Source: Owenia fusiformis (taxonomy: Eukaryota; Annelida; Polychaeta; Sabellida; Oweniidae). From it: a DNA stretch of 64,000 bases. This document shows positions 1 to 10,161 of the stretch, piece after piece; the first letter of the stretch is position 1; each line of letters starts with the position of its first letter. The translations under genes were made by a program, and so were the position numbers. The notes below the pieces were generated by a model that had not been told where the DNA came from, ran no database searches, and saw only the letters and a list, made by a program, of their open reading frames with translations. The stretch lies in contig CAIIXF020000001.1 in assembly GCA_903813345.2 (NCBI GenBank), positions 10,083,598 through 10,147,597 on the forward strand, in the 5' to 3' direction.

Positions 1-2090
1 CACGTTGCTTTCAGAACTCTAAGGTTGTTTTTCAGGGATGTTCCATTTGAATGCTCATTATTCATATTCCTATTGGCTTTTTTGGTCAACTGTTTTCTAT
101 AAGGGAATAAATGTCTTGACATGTATCGGAAATATCTTTGATAGAGTAATACAAAACAGACTTGTTTTTAATGCTGAAATGTTAGACATTCAAGATCCAC
201 TCCAAGGTGCATATAAACCTGGACATCAAACAACAGATAATTTATATATTTTAAATACAATCTTAACCCGTTATAAGCTCATGAAAAAGCCACTATACTG
301 TATCATGATATATTTTAGAAAAGCATTTGACTATGTAAATAGAGTGGCACTTATGTATAAACTTTGTAAATCAGGAATTTCACCTAATTCTAATATATTC
401 AAGGTTATATCTAGAATGTATGAAAAAATCAAAAGCATGTCTAAAATTTAAAGAAGGTATCACCCCTACTTTCGAAACAAATGTTGGAGTAATGCAGGGC
501 TCTGTACATAATACCTATTTATTCAACCATTTCCTTGATGACTTAAAAGATAATTTACCAAAAGAAAATGGTATTCAATTTAATGGAAATATGTTAAACC
601 ACTTTGGGCCGATGATCTTATCTTGATGTCAAATAGTAAAGATGGTGCCCAAACTTTGCTCAATTGCCTTTTTTGATTTTTGTAAGAGATATCATCTCAT
701 AGTTAACACAATGAAGACAAAAGCAATTGTTTTCAACTCAAAAATTGATGCTGTTTTCACATTAGAGAATGTTGAGCTGTACAAATATCTTGGATGTGTA
801 TTCAGTAAAACAAAGAATTTTGACCAGCATGTATTTTACTTGAAAGAGCAAGCAAGAAAGGCTTTGTTTAAAGCAATATAAAAAATTTAATGACATTCCA
901 AATGATGTTGCATTGCACCTTTTCGATTCCTTAGTTGAACCTATTTTAACTTATGCCTCAGAGGTGTGGATCAATGAAAAACATCTGAAGACAATTGAGA
1001 CAATGCACCTATCTTTTCTTAAATGCCTGTTGGGTGTTAAAAAATCAACAGCAACACCAGCAATTTATGGAGAATTGGGACGCTACCCATTAAAAATACG
1101 CTTTGAAATCAAATTAATTAAATATTGGCTCCGTTTACTTCATCTATCACCGTGAAACATTCTTCATAAAACATAAATATATGACCGTGAAATGAGTCAA
1201 TTTGGTTTTAAAGGCACTTGGTCAAACAAAGTCATTGATATATTAAAAAAGTGTGATTTATTATCTTATTGGGATACTCAAAAGATTGATGATGACAATA
1301 TTTTTATCAAGACAATAACAAAAACACTGTATCAGAATTATAAAAAAGAAAGATATATTAAATAACCCTGTCTTGAGAAATGTCTTTGAAAGAGAGAGTT
1401 ATTTAAATATCCAAAATAGAAATTACAGGCAAGCAATTTGTAGATTTAGGCTTAGTTCCAACAAGTTACAAATAGAACTTGGTCGTCATTTGAAGCCAAA
1501 GCCAAAACCTGTAGATGAACGTTTATGTAATATTTGTGGTATTTTAGAAGATGAACAACACTTCATCATGATTTGTAAGAAAAACACTACAGAAAGAAAA
1601 CGTTTGTTTGACACCCTTACACAATTTAATTTTGTTGGCAGCCCTGACATTATTTTTGAAAAACTGATGTTTCACAAAAATTCTTATGTAATTTTACATT
1701 TATCAAAGTTCATCTATCATTCACTCAAAAAACTGGATTAATGTGTCAACGATGCATCACACTGATATTTAAATTTCTGTCAAGTCGTATCTGTATTTTA
1801 CAATTATCTTGTATTTTGTATTCTACATTTGATGATATAATTAGAATTGTATTTTATAACAACTTTATTTTTGTATTCAGTAGTTAGTTTAGTCTTAGGT
1901 CAGTTTTGTAGATTGTAGTTTTTAGTGACTAATATGTCATTGTAATGACATCAGAGAGTCAATAAAAGATATATATATATAAAAGATATATATTTCTAGC
2001 CACATGAAGTATTCTTATGTACATACATTGTAATTAGAATACCTATCAAAACAGTTATAGACAGTGGAACAGCTTTGGTACATCTAAAAA
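1..2090 (-). pseudogene. Decayed GPCR fragment, split by a LINE insertion
   Basis: Bases 1-99 match, on the minus strand, the third-intracellular-loop/TM6 part of the receptor genes at 2178-3223 and 7968-8981. Bases 1993 to about 2085 match the adjoining TM5/loop part, which ends in the codons for ARKQL. A LINE (100-1992) lies between them. No TM1-TM4 sequence follows above about 2090, because the 3' flank of the next receptor begins near 2140. This copy is therefore 5'-truncated as well as interrupted, and the TM5 part has drifted. The rest of its 3' part (TM6-TM7) would lie left of the window. It is a dead member of the tandem receptor array. Confidence 0.8.
100..1992 (+). mobile_element. 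5'-truncated, decayed non-LTR retrotransposon (LINE)
   Basis: Reverse-transcriptase segments lie in several frames. Around 190-360 are the RT motifs QGAYKPGHQTTDNL and YFRKAFDYVNR. A catalytic WADD (YADD variant) followed by LILMS is at 605-631, out of frame with the preceding segment. Thumb/connection-like sequence lies at 760-1150, and a C-terminal part at 1373-1741 carries a CNICG...EDEQHF..IC cysteine/histidine motif. The 3' end is AATAAA-like, then a (ATATAT)-rich tail at 1962-1992. Both flanks carry TTTCTA (94-99 and 1993-1998), a short target-site duplication. Several frameshifts and stops show it is inactive. The exact clade is not resolved. Confidence 0.88.
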
Positions 2091-2177
2091 TGTTTCACTT
2101 GGGAGGTGTTTCGCTCACAGGGGTTAATTTAATATTATTGTGTGAGTATTATGTACTTCAAAGTTCTGAGGGAAGTG

Positions 2178-3223
2178 TTATCTTGTTGAAGGTTCACTTT
2201 CATGTGGATTGTCATTGTCTCTACATACGATTTTCTTGAAGGCAATTTTAAATTCATTTAACCTCACTGCATAGATTATGGGATTCATGCAACTATTGAC
2301 CAGCACTAATAAACAGGAAATATAGTATATAGTCAAATAAGTGGTATCATCGAATAAAGAAGTCTTGACTTTTGAGTGTTGAAAGGTTTTTCCCCATATC
2401 TCACTACTGACCATAATTATAAATGGACCCCAACAAAGGAAAAACAGTCCAATTACAATGCAGGCTGTTTTCAGTACTCTAAGGTTGTTTTTCAGGGATG
2501 TTCCATCTGATTGTTCAATATTCGTATTCCTGTTGGCTTTTTTGGTCAACTGTTTTCTAGCCACTTTAAGTATTCTCATGTACATAATTGAAATACTTAT
2601 GAAAACATTGGACCATACAAGAAACCCAATATTCTTGAGTCTTCCTCCAAGTTTGCACTATATATACAGTCTTGTTTTTCTTTGCTCTGCTGTAGAACAA
2701 AATACCAGTCAATGATTGAAACAGTTGTGACTGTAATCACACCAATCCAAACGGCCAGAACTGCAATCCTAGCTCTCTTCTTGGTGACAATAGTTTTGTA
2801 TTGAAGTGGTCGAAATATTGCAATGTAGCGATCTATTGTTATACACAGTAATAGCAGCAATGAAGCAAAACTTGGGATGCCAAAACAAAACTGTCCAATG
2901 GCACAAATGATGAAATTGCCTTTGTAAACAGAGGGAAACACCTGTGACAAAAGCCATAGTATGCTATAGAGTCCAGATATCCCAGCAAATAAGTCTGCTA
3001 TCGCTAATTGTAGTATGAAATAGTTACTTACAGTCCGCAGAGACACATTAGCTCTATAGGCAGCAATAACCAATGCATTTCCAAATACTATACTAAATGT
3101 CATCAAAAAGCATAGTGTCATAAAACCAAGTGCTTCTTTAAATGGTAATGTTGTTACATTGCTTACCGTATTGTTATCAGCTGAGTCAAATGCATCCAAT
3201 GTGCTGGTACTGTTATTTGCCAT
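2178..3223 (-). pseudogene. Rhodopsin-class GPCR copy 1, frameshifted in TM5
   Basis: Intronless 7TM receptor in two frames. 3223-2597 encodes the start MANNST, TM1 with GNALVIAAYR, TM2 with LAIADL, TM3 ending IDRYIAIFRP, TM4, ECL2 with a cysteine, and the start of TM5. 2585-2178 encodes the rest: ARKQLTKKANR loop, TM6 with FFLCWGPF, TM7 with NSCMNPIIYAVR and a serine-containing tail. The intact copy at 5864-6886 has ten extra bases at the break (CTTACTGTTT between TGTTT repeats), so a 10-bp slippage deletion explains the frameshift near 2590. All other receptor landmarks persist, so the lesion looks recent. An assembly error or a rescuing intron is possible but less likely. Confidence 0.82.
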
Positions 3224-4141
3224 ATTGTGTTTCAGTGTTTGAAAAATTTTATTTGTTTATCTTTTTTCCAACTTCCACTTTTCACTCACCGATTTGATTT
3301 AGAGTAAAGTAATACCATCTCATTTAGTGGATCTTTTAGAGATCATCTTGTTCATAAAAGGTTATTACTTTGTGTGGAGGTAATAGCTGTCACTTTTGAT
3401 TAAATAATAGATGATCTAGCTTCAGACACCCATTAATCTAATAGGGGAAATTTGATAATGATTTATTATATAAATTATTCGATACTTTATAAGATTTTAT
3501 CAGAAATCCCATCACATTAGTAAAAGGAGCATCGGATCTTCATCCATTATTCTCCTGTGTCTTTGATCATAAATTAATTGCATGATATCACACAGAGATG
3601 GGAATACGTAACTCTGGTGGTTATTGGGGATGGAATGAATAGTCAGTTACCCTGTAGCAAATAGGGTTGTGGTTATATTCAATTTGTAAAATGATATTTG
3701 TGAAAACTCAAAATGGAGCTTTCTGGTACTTTTAAAATCTGTACCTCTTGTGTCTTAGTGTTCTATAGTTTGTTTAACATTAGTGTATGAGTATGATGTA
3801 CTTTAGATGTAACAGGTGACAGGTCATATCAACCCCAAGTCAACTCAATCCAGTAAAACTCAACCCCAAGTCAACTCAATCCAGTAAAACTCAACCCCAA
3901 GTCAACTCGACCCTGTAAAACACAATTCCAATTATTTCTTCAATGTCTGGATTATTTAGTGCATTTATTTTCAATATTCTATTTTTGTTGCATGATATTA
4001 TGATGACAGCGCTTTGGTAAAATATTCACAGAGTATTCACTATTATTTTATTTAACATTAAAATCAAATTTTAAATAATTTGGAAAATATAATGTTGGCA
4101 ATTGAAAATGTAATATAACTGTTTATGTATATGTACATTTT
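3224..4141. other. Intergenic stretch upstream of GPCR copy 1
   Basis: No coding region found. It holds the presumed promoter/5' flank of the receptor at 3223 and the short tandem repeat listed separately. The 3400-3500 part ('aaataatagatgatct' then 'taatgatttattata') resembles the 5' flank of the next receptor near 7090-7150, so the duplicated unit probably included upstream DNA. Confidence 0.5.
3829..3921. repeat. 31-bp tandem repeat, three copies
   Basis: Three head-to-tail copies of a 31-bp unit starting TCAACCCCAAGTCAACTC begin at 3829, 3860 and 3891. The third differs slightly (CGACCCTG in place of CAATCCAG). It is a minisatellite in the receptor intergenic space. Confidence 0.9.
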
Positions 4142-4313
4142 TAATAGAGAGGTTAAGCTACACGTATAGATGCAAACCGTGAACCTGAACGCGTAAGTCC
4201 ACGCTCAAGTACACGTTTAAGAAAATTTCCTGTTAAGCTACACGTCTGAAACCATGTCAGTGGACGTGGACCTATATGTATGTGGTGACTGTGTCTACAG
4301 GTCACGTCTCTAT

Positions 4314-4372
4314 GGTGTAATGGATAGTACTTCAGACTCGTGTCCGTGTGGCCTGGGTTCGAGTCTAGTATT
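4314..4372 (+). repeat. tRNA-like segment (SINE head or tRNA pseudogene)
   Basis: An A-box-like TATGGTGTAATGGATAGTA is followed at the usual distance by a B-box GGGTTCGAGTC. The 5' acceptor strand GTCTCTA has no good 3' partner, and the anticodon arm pairs poorly, so this is not a working tRNA. It resembles arginine tRNA in its 5' half. It lies inside the 4147-5737 element. Confidence 0.55.
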
Positions 4373-4412
4373 AAAATATTTTGTTTTTTATTTTTGCTTT
4401 ATTTCATAATTA

Positions 4413-5205
4413 AAGGGTCTAGTGCACCTTTCCATTATGATTTCCCCATGAACAAAATATATCATTTTTAGGTGTAACATAAAGAATACAATGTCACATA
4501 ATACTTTGGAAAATATTTAAGCATTTGGTCCCACATGGGCTGAGGTTGAGGTCATTAAGTTCAGCAAGTGTTGACTTTACATTGGATGTGCTCCGTTGAC
4601 TTAACATGTAGATACCATCAGATTCCAATGGAGGACATTGGTTTCTATTGATTTTCACAAAAATACCTAAAATACACTATGACCTGAATCGATTGCAAAT
4701 TAAATGATTTCACAATATGACACAAATGGTATATCACATCAGATGTGCAAATATTAAGTTTGCAATCGATTCAGGTCATACTTCAAATTAGAAAATTATA
4801 CATTTTTTCATCATTTTTTCCTCCAAAATGGCTATAGAAAAATGCTTCAAAAGCAACTTTTACACTTATGAAATCCCATACAACTTTGTAAATCCAATGA
4901 TTATACTGTTATATTTCATCAATTAATAACATATTTGAATAAGACGTAGGGATGTGTAGGATGCAAATGGATTTTGACAGACACAAAAAGACTTCCTGGT
5001 TTGGCATCTCTACCCCTGTACACTTTATGATTGAATATCGGCCCTAATAAGTGGCCCATTCATCAATACAGTGCTGAATATAGGTCAACAAGATACTAGT
5101 GTACATATAAATGTAATAATAAAAGCAGTATATTTATTTTGAAAAATCAGATGAATTTATTTTTGTTCATGGGGAGATCATAATGGAGGGCGCACTAGAT
5201 CCTTT
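4413..5205. mobile_element. Nested foldback element with an internal perfect palindrome
   Basis: Arms of about 45 bp are inverted: AAGGGTCTAGTGCACC at 4413 and the complement of AAGGATCTAGTGCGCC ending near 5205. Both arms continue through a CATTATGATTTCCCCATGAAC-like stretch. Inside, 4678-4699 and 4759-4780 form a perfect 22-bp inverted repeat around TGACCTGAATCGATTGC. No open reading frame of note. It is inserted in the larger 4147-5737 element. Confidence 0.7.
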
Positions 5206-5863
5206 CTTGCCCTGGTTGTCATTTCATTTCGTTTAGTATACATATTGTACTAAGCCCCGGGTATCAAATTGGCCTTGCCAATTTATATTGTACGGAATGA
5301 ACAAACGATCACATTTAAAGTTGTCATTTACCCATTAAAATGTATTCTTATTTCCAATTAAGGATTGGGGTTTACCCATATAACAAGCACGATTGTCTGT
5401 ATCAAATATGGGCTCCCGGGCCATCCTAGAACATAGCTAAAATCAATCACGTAATGAGCGACGTGTAATCACTCATCTACACGTAAAAACCTGTAACTTT
5501 CATGCTTACCTGTAGAAAATAGACTAATCTGACGTCATTTTCCTGCGCGCGCATAGAAGTACACGTTCATGCTTTGTTGAACACGCGTCTGTTAATTGCA
5601 CGAATATGAAAATCTCATGTAAAAACCTGTAAACTTCACGCTGGCCCACAGGAAATAAACAAATCTGACGTCATTTATCTGCGTGCGCATTGAAGTTCAC
5701 GTTCAAGTTTCGTTAAATACGTGTAGCTTAACCTCTCTAATATATTATAACATTAACTTGTCATACTTGAAGGGTTTGGATAAAGGACCTACAGTAAGGG
5801 AAATATTATCTTCCTAAGGGTCCATGGGGACTGATTACCGCATTATCACTTTCATGTGGATTG

Positions 5864-6886
5864 TCATTGTCTACACAAGATTTTCTTAAAAGCAATTTTG
5901 AATTCATTCAACCTCACTGCATAGATTATGGGATTCATGCAACTATTGACAAGCACTAATAAACAGCAAATATAGTATATAGTCAAATAAGTGCTGTCAT
6001 CGAATAAAGTCTTGACTGTTGAATTTGGAAAGGTTTTTCCCCATATCTCAGTACTAACCACAATTATAAATGGACCCCAACAAATGAAAAATAGTCCAAT
6101 TACAATGCATGCTGTTTTCAGTACTCTAAGGTTTTTCAGGGATGTTCCATCTGATTGTTCAGTATTTGTATTCCTGTTGGCTTTTTTCTTCAGCTGTTTT
6201 CTAGCCACATTAAGTATTTTTATGTACATAATCAAAATACTTATGAAAACAGTAAGAAACATTGGAGCATATAAGAATTCCAGTATTCTTGTGTCTTCCT
6301 CAAAGTTTGCTCTATATACACAGTCTTGTTTTTCTTTGCTCTGCTTTTGAACAAAATACCAGTCAATGATTGTAACAGTTGTGATTGTAATCACACCAAT
6401 CCAACTGGCCACAACTGCAATCCTAGCTCTCTTCTTGGTGACAATAGTTTTGTATTGAAGTGGTTGAAATATTGCAATGTAGCGATCTATTGTTATACAC
6501 AGTAATAGCAGCAATGAAGCAAAACTTGGAATGTTAAAACAAAACTGTCCAATGGCACAAATGATAAAATTGTCTGTGTATATAGAGGGGAATATCTGTG
6601 ACATAAGCCAGAGAATGGCATAGAGTCCAGATGTCCCAGCTAATAAGTCCGCTACAGCTAATTGTAGTATGAAATAGTTGCTCACAGTCCGCAGAGATAC
6701 ATTAGCTCTATAGGCAGCAATAACTAATGCATTTCCAAATACTATACCAAATGTCATCACAAAGCATAGTGTCATAAAACCAAGTGCTTCTTTAAATGGT
6801 AATGTTGTTGCATTGCTTACCGTATTGTTATCAGCTGAGTCTAATGCGTCTAATACACTTGTATTGTTAGCCATTTTGTTGGTCAA
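5864..6886 (-). CDS. Rhodopsin-class GPCR copy 2 (orphan, intronless)
   Basis: Complete 340-residue seven-transmembrane receptor in one exon. Landmarks: N-glycosylation sites in the short N-terminus (MTNKMANNTS), TM1 GNALVIAAYR (N1.50), TM2 LAVADLLAG (D2.50), TM3 from the CAIGQ cysteine (C3.25) to DRY, TM4 SWIG, an ECL2 cysteine, TM5 YAPMF, TM6 FFICWGPF, TM7 NSCMNPIIY. It is amine/adenosine-receptor-like overall, but position 3.32 is Phe rather than the Asp that binds amines, so the ligand is unknown. The loops are short. Compared with copy 1, a 2-bp loss (TGTAGACAATGA against TGTAGAGACAATGA) creates an early stop after KILCRQ and drops the DNDNPHES tail, which persists as untranslated sequence. 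Two in-frame starts exist (MTNKM); either is possible. Confidence 0.88.
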   Translation of the reverse strand: MTNKMANNTSVLDALDSADNNTVSNATTLPFKEALGFMTLCFVMTFGIVFGNALVIAAYRANVSLRTVSNYFILQLAVADLLAGTSGLYAILWLMSQIFPSIYTDNFIICAIGQFCFNIPSFASLLLLLCITIDRYIAIFQPLQYKTIVTKKRARIAVVASWIGVITITTVTIIDWYFVQKQSKEKQDCVYRANFEEDTRILEFLYAPMFLTVFISILIMYIKILNVARKQLKKKANRNTNTEQSDGTSLKNLRVLKTACIVIGLFFICWGPFIIVVSTEIWGKTFPNSTVKTLFDDSTYLTIYYICCLLVLVNSCMNPIIYAVRLNEFKIAFKKILCRQ

Positions 6887-7019
6887 TATTCAAAATACAA
6901 AAATGTTATTCTATTTATTTTGGTCTCTTCCACACTATGAAGACATTCTGGTTTTTCAAATCTCTGATTGAGTTTATTAGGATGAAACATACCCATCCCA
7001 TTCTTTTTCATGGATCTTT

Positions 7020-7930
7020 TCAGTGATTGTTATTCCACAAAAGACTATTAGATCATTTGTTTAGAAGTAATACCTATCAGCTTTTATTAAATAATAGATG
7101 ATCTACAGACATCCATTTAACTAAAGGATGAAGGTTGATAATGATTTGTTACATTTATTAATAATGATTTCATTATTCCAATCAATGATGTTCAATGTGG
7201 ATACCTGTAGTGAAGCTCTCCACCAATTTGTCACTCCATTAGTCCATCTAACCATCCTCCATCGAGAATTGTCTACAGGTTTCCAGCCAAACAGATTCAT
7301 CTGAAATTTTCAGGGATGTTTCCACATATGAAAGTTTAGAGCTGATAAGTTTTTTGGCATTCTGGGTAAATGTTTTCCATCCTAAATCTTGTCTGTCCAG
7401 GCTCGTGTACAGGTTTCCAGCCAAACCATTTCAGGGATTCATTTTTCCACCTATCAAAGTTTAGAACTGATTAGTTTTTAGGCATTCTGGATAAATGTTA
7501 AGATGGCCATTTTGGAAGAAGAGATTTTCAAGATGGCTCCTGAATTTCAAAATGGCCACCATTTTTCATAAAAACATATTCTTTGTTAACTCAAATACCA
7601 TTTGACGGATTTGGTTCAAATTTTTAATCCGTATGCCTAGAGACAAAGAAGCTCTGCTTGAGGAGACATTTTTAAGATGGCTACTGATTTTTAAAATGGT
7701 GGCCATTTTCTGCTAAAAAAGTAATCTTTGATATTTCAAATATCATTGGACAGGTTTGGTTTATATGCCAATGCCTAGGGACAAATGAGCTCTGCTTGAG
7801 AAGAAATTTTCAAGATTTCAGTTGAATTTCATTTTTGTAAAAAACGTAAACTTAGATGGACAGATTTGGTTTAATTTTTATATGCTAATGCCCAAAGATA
7901 AAGGAGCTCCTCTTCAGTAAAGTCATTATG
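7020..7930. repeat. Interspersed 'AAGATGGCC...TTTGGTTCAAAT' repeat
   Basis: Blocks near 7500-7930 repeat a theme: 'ttcaagatggctcctgaatttcaaaatggccaccattttt', a poly-A/T stretch, 'gacggatttggttcaaatttt', and 'gacaaagaagctctgcttgag'. It occurs about three times, degenerate, and a similar block is at 12,120-12,330. No coding capacity is seen. It forms the 3' flank of GPCR copy 3. Confidence 0.7.
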
Positions 7931-7967
7931 CTATGATTACAATTAGCACGATTTTCTGAATTCCAAT

Positions 7968-8981
7968 TCATAAATATAATGTTCTATAATTGTTTCTACA
8001 CAACATGTTCTTAAACGCATTGTTAAATTCTTTCAACCTCACTGCATATATGATCGGATTCATGAAACTGTTGCTAAGTACAAGTAAAAATGACATATAG
8101 TATAAATACAAGAAGTTGTTATTTGGAATAAATGCCTTGAAAGTTGGCAAATGCAAGGCTGTTTGCCAGATCTCAATAGTTACAGTCACTACAAATGGAA
8201 ACCAACACAAAAAGAAGAGTCCAATTACAATGCATGCTGTTTTCAGTACTCGAAGGTTGTTTTTCAGGGATGTTCGATCTGTTTGTTCATTATTCGTATT
8301 CCTATTGGCATTTTTGGTCAACTGTTTTCTAGCCACTTTAAGTATTCTTATATACATGATTAGAATACTTATGAAAACAGTGGTAAACATTGGAGCATAT
8401 AGGAGACCTATAACTCGAGAGTCATTCTCAAAATCATTCCCATGTACACAATGTGACCTTCCCCTTTTCTTTAGATCAAAATACCAGTCAACTATTGAGA
8501 TAGCTATGACGGACAATGTCCCAATCCAGACAGCCATAACTGCAATCCTCGCTCTTTTCTTAGTGACATTAGTGACAATAGTTTTGTATTGAAGTGGTCG
8601 AAATATTGCAATGTAGCGATCTAATGTTATACACAGTAGTATCAGTAATGAAACAAAACAAGGAACGCCCATAACAATTTGTCCAATGGCACACATGGCA
8701 AAATTCTCAATGTATTCAAAGGGCAGAACCTGGTATATCCCTCCATACACTGCTGACAGCCCAGCTGATATGTCCGCTAAAGCTAACTGTAAAATCAAAA
8801 AGTTGCTCACTGTCCGTAAGGCTTGGTTGTTCCTATAGGCTGAAATAATCAATGCATTTCCAAAAACGATGGAGAATGTAATAAGACACAAAAGTGACAT
8901 TATAGGAACTGCAACAGAAAATCCATGTAGACTTGCCATGTTTCGATATCCTCTAGCAGCCAATGAAGAATTGTTTTCCAT
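7968..8981 (-). CDS. Rhodopsin-class GPCR copy 3 (orphan, intronless)
   Basis: Complete 337-residue receptor in one exon, starting MENNSSLAA. TM1 GNALIISAYR, TM2 LALADISAG, TM3 CAIGQIVMG through LDRYIAIFRP, TM4 VWIG, ECL2 cysteine (SHCVHG), TM5 YAPMF, TM6 FFLCWFPF, TM7 NSFMNPIIYAVR. Position 3.32 is Met, so again there is no amine-binding Asp. The second intracellular loop has an extra three residues (IVTNVTKKRAR against IVTKKRAR in copies 1 and 2), a 9-bp duplication of GTGACAATA-like DNA. Copies 3 and 4 share the first intracellular loop RNNQALRTVSNFL and form a subgroup distinct from copies 1 and 2. Confidence 0.9.
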   Translation of the reverse strand: MENNSSLAARGYRNMASLHGFSVAVPIMSLLCLITFSIVFGNALIISAYRNNQALRTVSNFLILQLALADISAGLSAVYGGIYQVLPFEYIENFAMCAIGQIVMGVPCFVSLLILLCITLDRYIAIFRPLQYKTIVTNVTKKRARIAVMAVWIGTLSVIAISIVDWYFDLKKRGRSHCVHGNDFENDSRVIGLLYAPMFTTVFISILIMYIRILKVARKQLTKNANRNTNNEQTDRTSLKNNLRVLKTACIVIGLFFLCWFPFVVTVTIEIWQTALHLPTFKAFIPNNNFLYLYYMSFLLVLSNSFMNPIIYAVRLKEFNNAFKNMLCRNNYRTLYL

Positions 8982-9689
8982 GTTGGTGCTTTAATTATCT
9001 TTCTTGTGTAATTAAGTTTCATCCATGTGTCTTTCATATATCTCATTGTCTTGAAACGTTTTCATTTAGCATGCTCAAAGTCATCTCATTTTGGACACAA
9101 AATGTTTTTGTGATATCTGACAAAGATATAGAACTGTGCATTCATTATTGTTTGGACTTTGATTTTGATGCGACATTCTGCCAATATATGTGTTTCAGTA
9201 TAAAACAAAAGTAGTGTTCATAGTGTTATTTTATTGTGCTAAATAATATATGACTTGTCATCATACTTCTTTTAATGGTTTCCCTTGTCGTACTAAATAG
9301 ATGACATGATTGATATTCTATTAACAATAATGTGGTTTTTATTTTATTCATGATAGGCCTATCCTTTACAATCCCTAAATGAATTATTTTATTAAAGGTG
9401 AAAAGTTGCATCATCTTAGAGATTATTGCAAACGAGGATCAAAAGAATGATGCTATATGTCCTAAAGGTTTGAACATACTAACGGAAAGCTGAAAGTGTC
9501 ATGAATAAGGATCTGATAAGATTATGGAGCACTGGTGGTTAAGAAAATGTTTATTTAGCCCTTTCATCCACAAGGGCTAATTTTTTAAATAAAATCTTCT
9601 CCTCCTCCTCATTCTTACTAAAAAGCAAGGTAGTCTGTCCAGACATCTTCTCCTAGACTGTTGAACCTTGGGCTCTCATACTTGGTCAA
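8982..9689. other. Intergenic, no gene seen
   Basis: AT-rich sequence between receptor copies 3 and 4. The part just right of 8981 should hold the copy 3 promoter. Short open frames here show no recognisable protein features. Confidence 0.4.
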
Positions 9690-9985
9690 CATACTAAATG
9701 GGTCAATGAGCACTCTACAAAGGTCAGAGGTCATGGTCATTGCAAGATTAAAGGTCAGTTTCTAGGTATTTGCCTTTTTAAGACACTTGGTCTGTGCTGT
9801 GACCCTTGACGACCCAGGATTATGTGACCTGAGGTCAAGATCAGTGTTTATGGGTCAAGGTCATCTCAAGGTCAAAATTCAATATCTAAGTATTTGGCGT
9901 TTTAGGGTCCTTGAGGGCTTCTGTGACCCTTAACGGCACAAATTCGATGACCTAAGGTCAAGGTCAATGTTTTATGCTACTGATG
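9690..9985. repeat. GGTCA-rich degenerate tandem repeat
   Basis: Two and a half degenerate copies of a unit of about 124 bp. 'tctaggtatttgcc' at 9761 recurs as 'tctaagtatttggc' at 9885, each followed by 'ctgtgaccctta/gacg' and then 'gacctaaggtcaaggtcaatgtttt'. GGTCA/TGACC words are very dense. No coding signal. Confidence 0.75.
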
Positions 9986-10161
9986 ATCCTAGGGTACAGT
10001 TTCATACATAAAGAATTATAAAGAATATAGTGATAATGAGTTTCATTATATTGAAATATTACAATAAATATACACTGTATACATTTAGGACCTGGAACAA
10101 TAAGAATTGAATGCTTTGAACATGATCTGATTGGTGTCCCATTTCATTTATGAGAACATTA

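Larger units (their letters stand above)
4147..5737. mobile_element. Non-autonomous DNA transposon, 1.6 kb, inverted ends, 5-bp TSD
   Basis: The two ends are inverted copies: GAGAGGTTAAGCTACACG at 4147 and its complement ending at 5737. Both flanks read TAATA (4142-4146 and 5738-5742). The subterminal parts share a further run of short CACGT-containing motifs (for example 'aagttcacgttcaagtttcgtt' near 5693 against 'cacgctcaagtacacgttt' near 4192). No transposase is readable. A second inverted-repeat element (4413-5205) and a tRNA-like segment lie inside it. Confidence 0.75.

Noticed and set aside
4314-4372. Functional tRNA gene
   Set aside because: The acceptor stem does not pair and the anticodon arm is poor; it lies inside a transposon.
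8116-8592. 158-codon plus-strand frame inside GPCR copy 3
   Set aside because: Antisense shadow of the receptor; similar shadows occur in copies 2 and 4.
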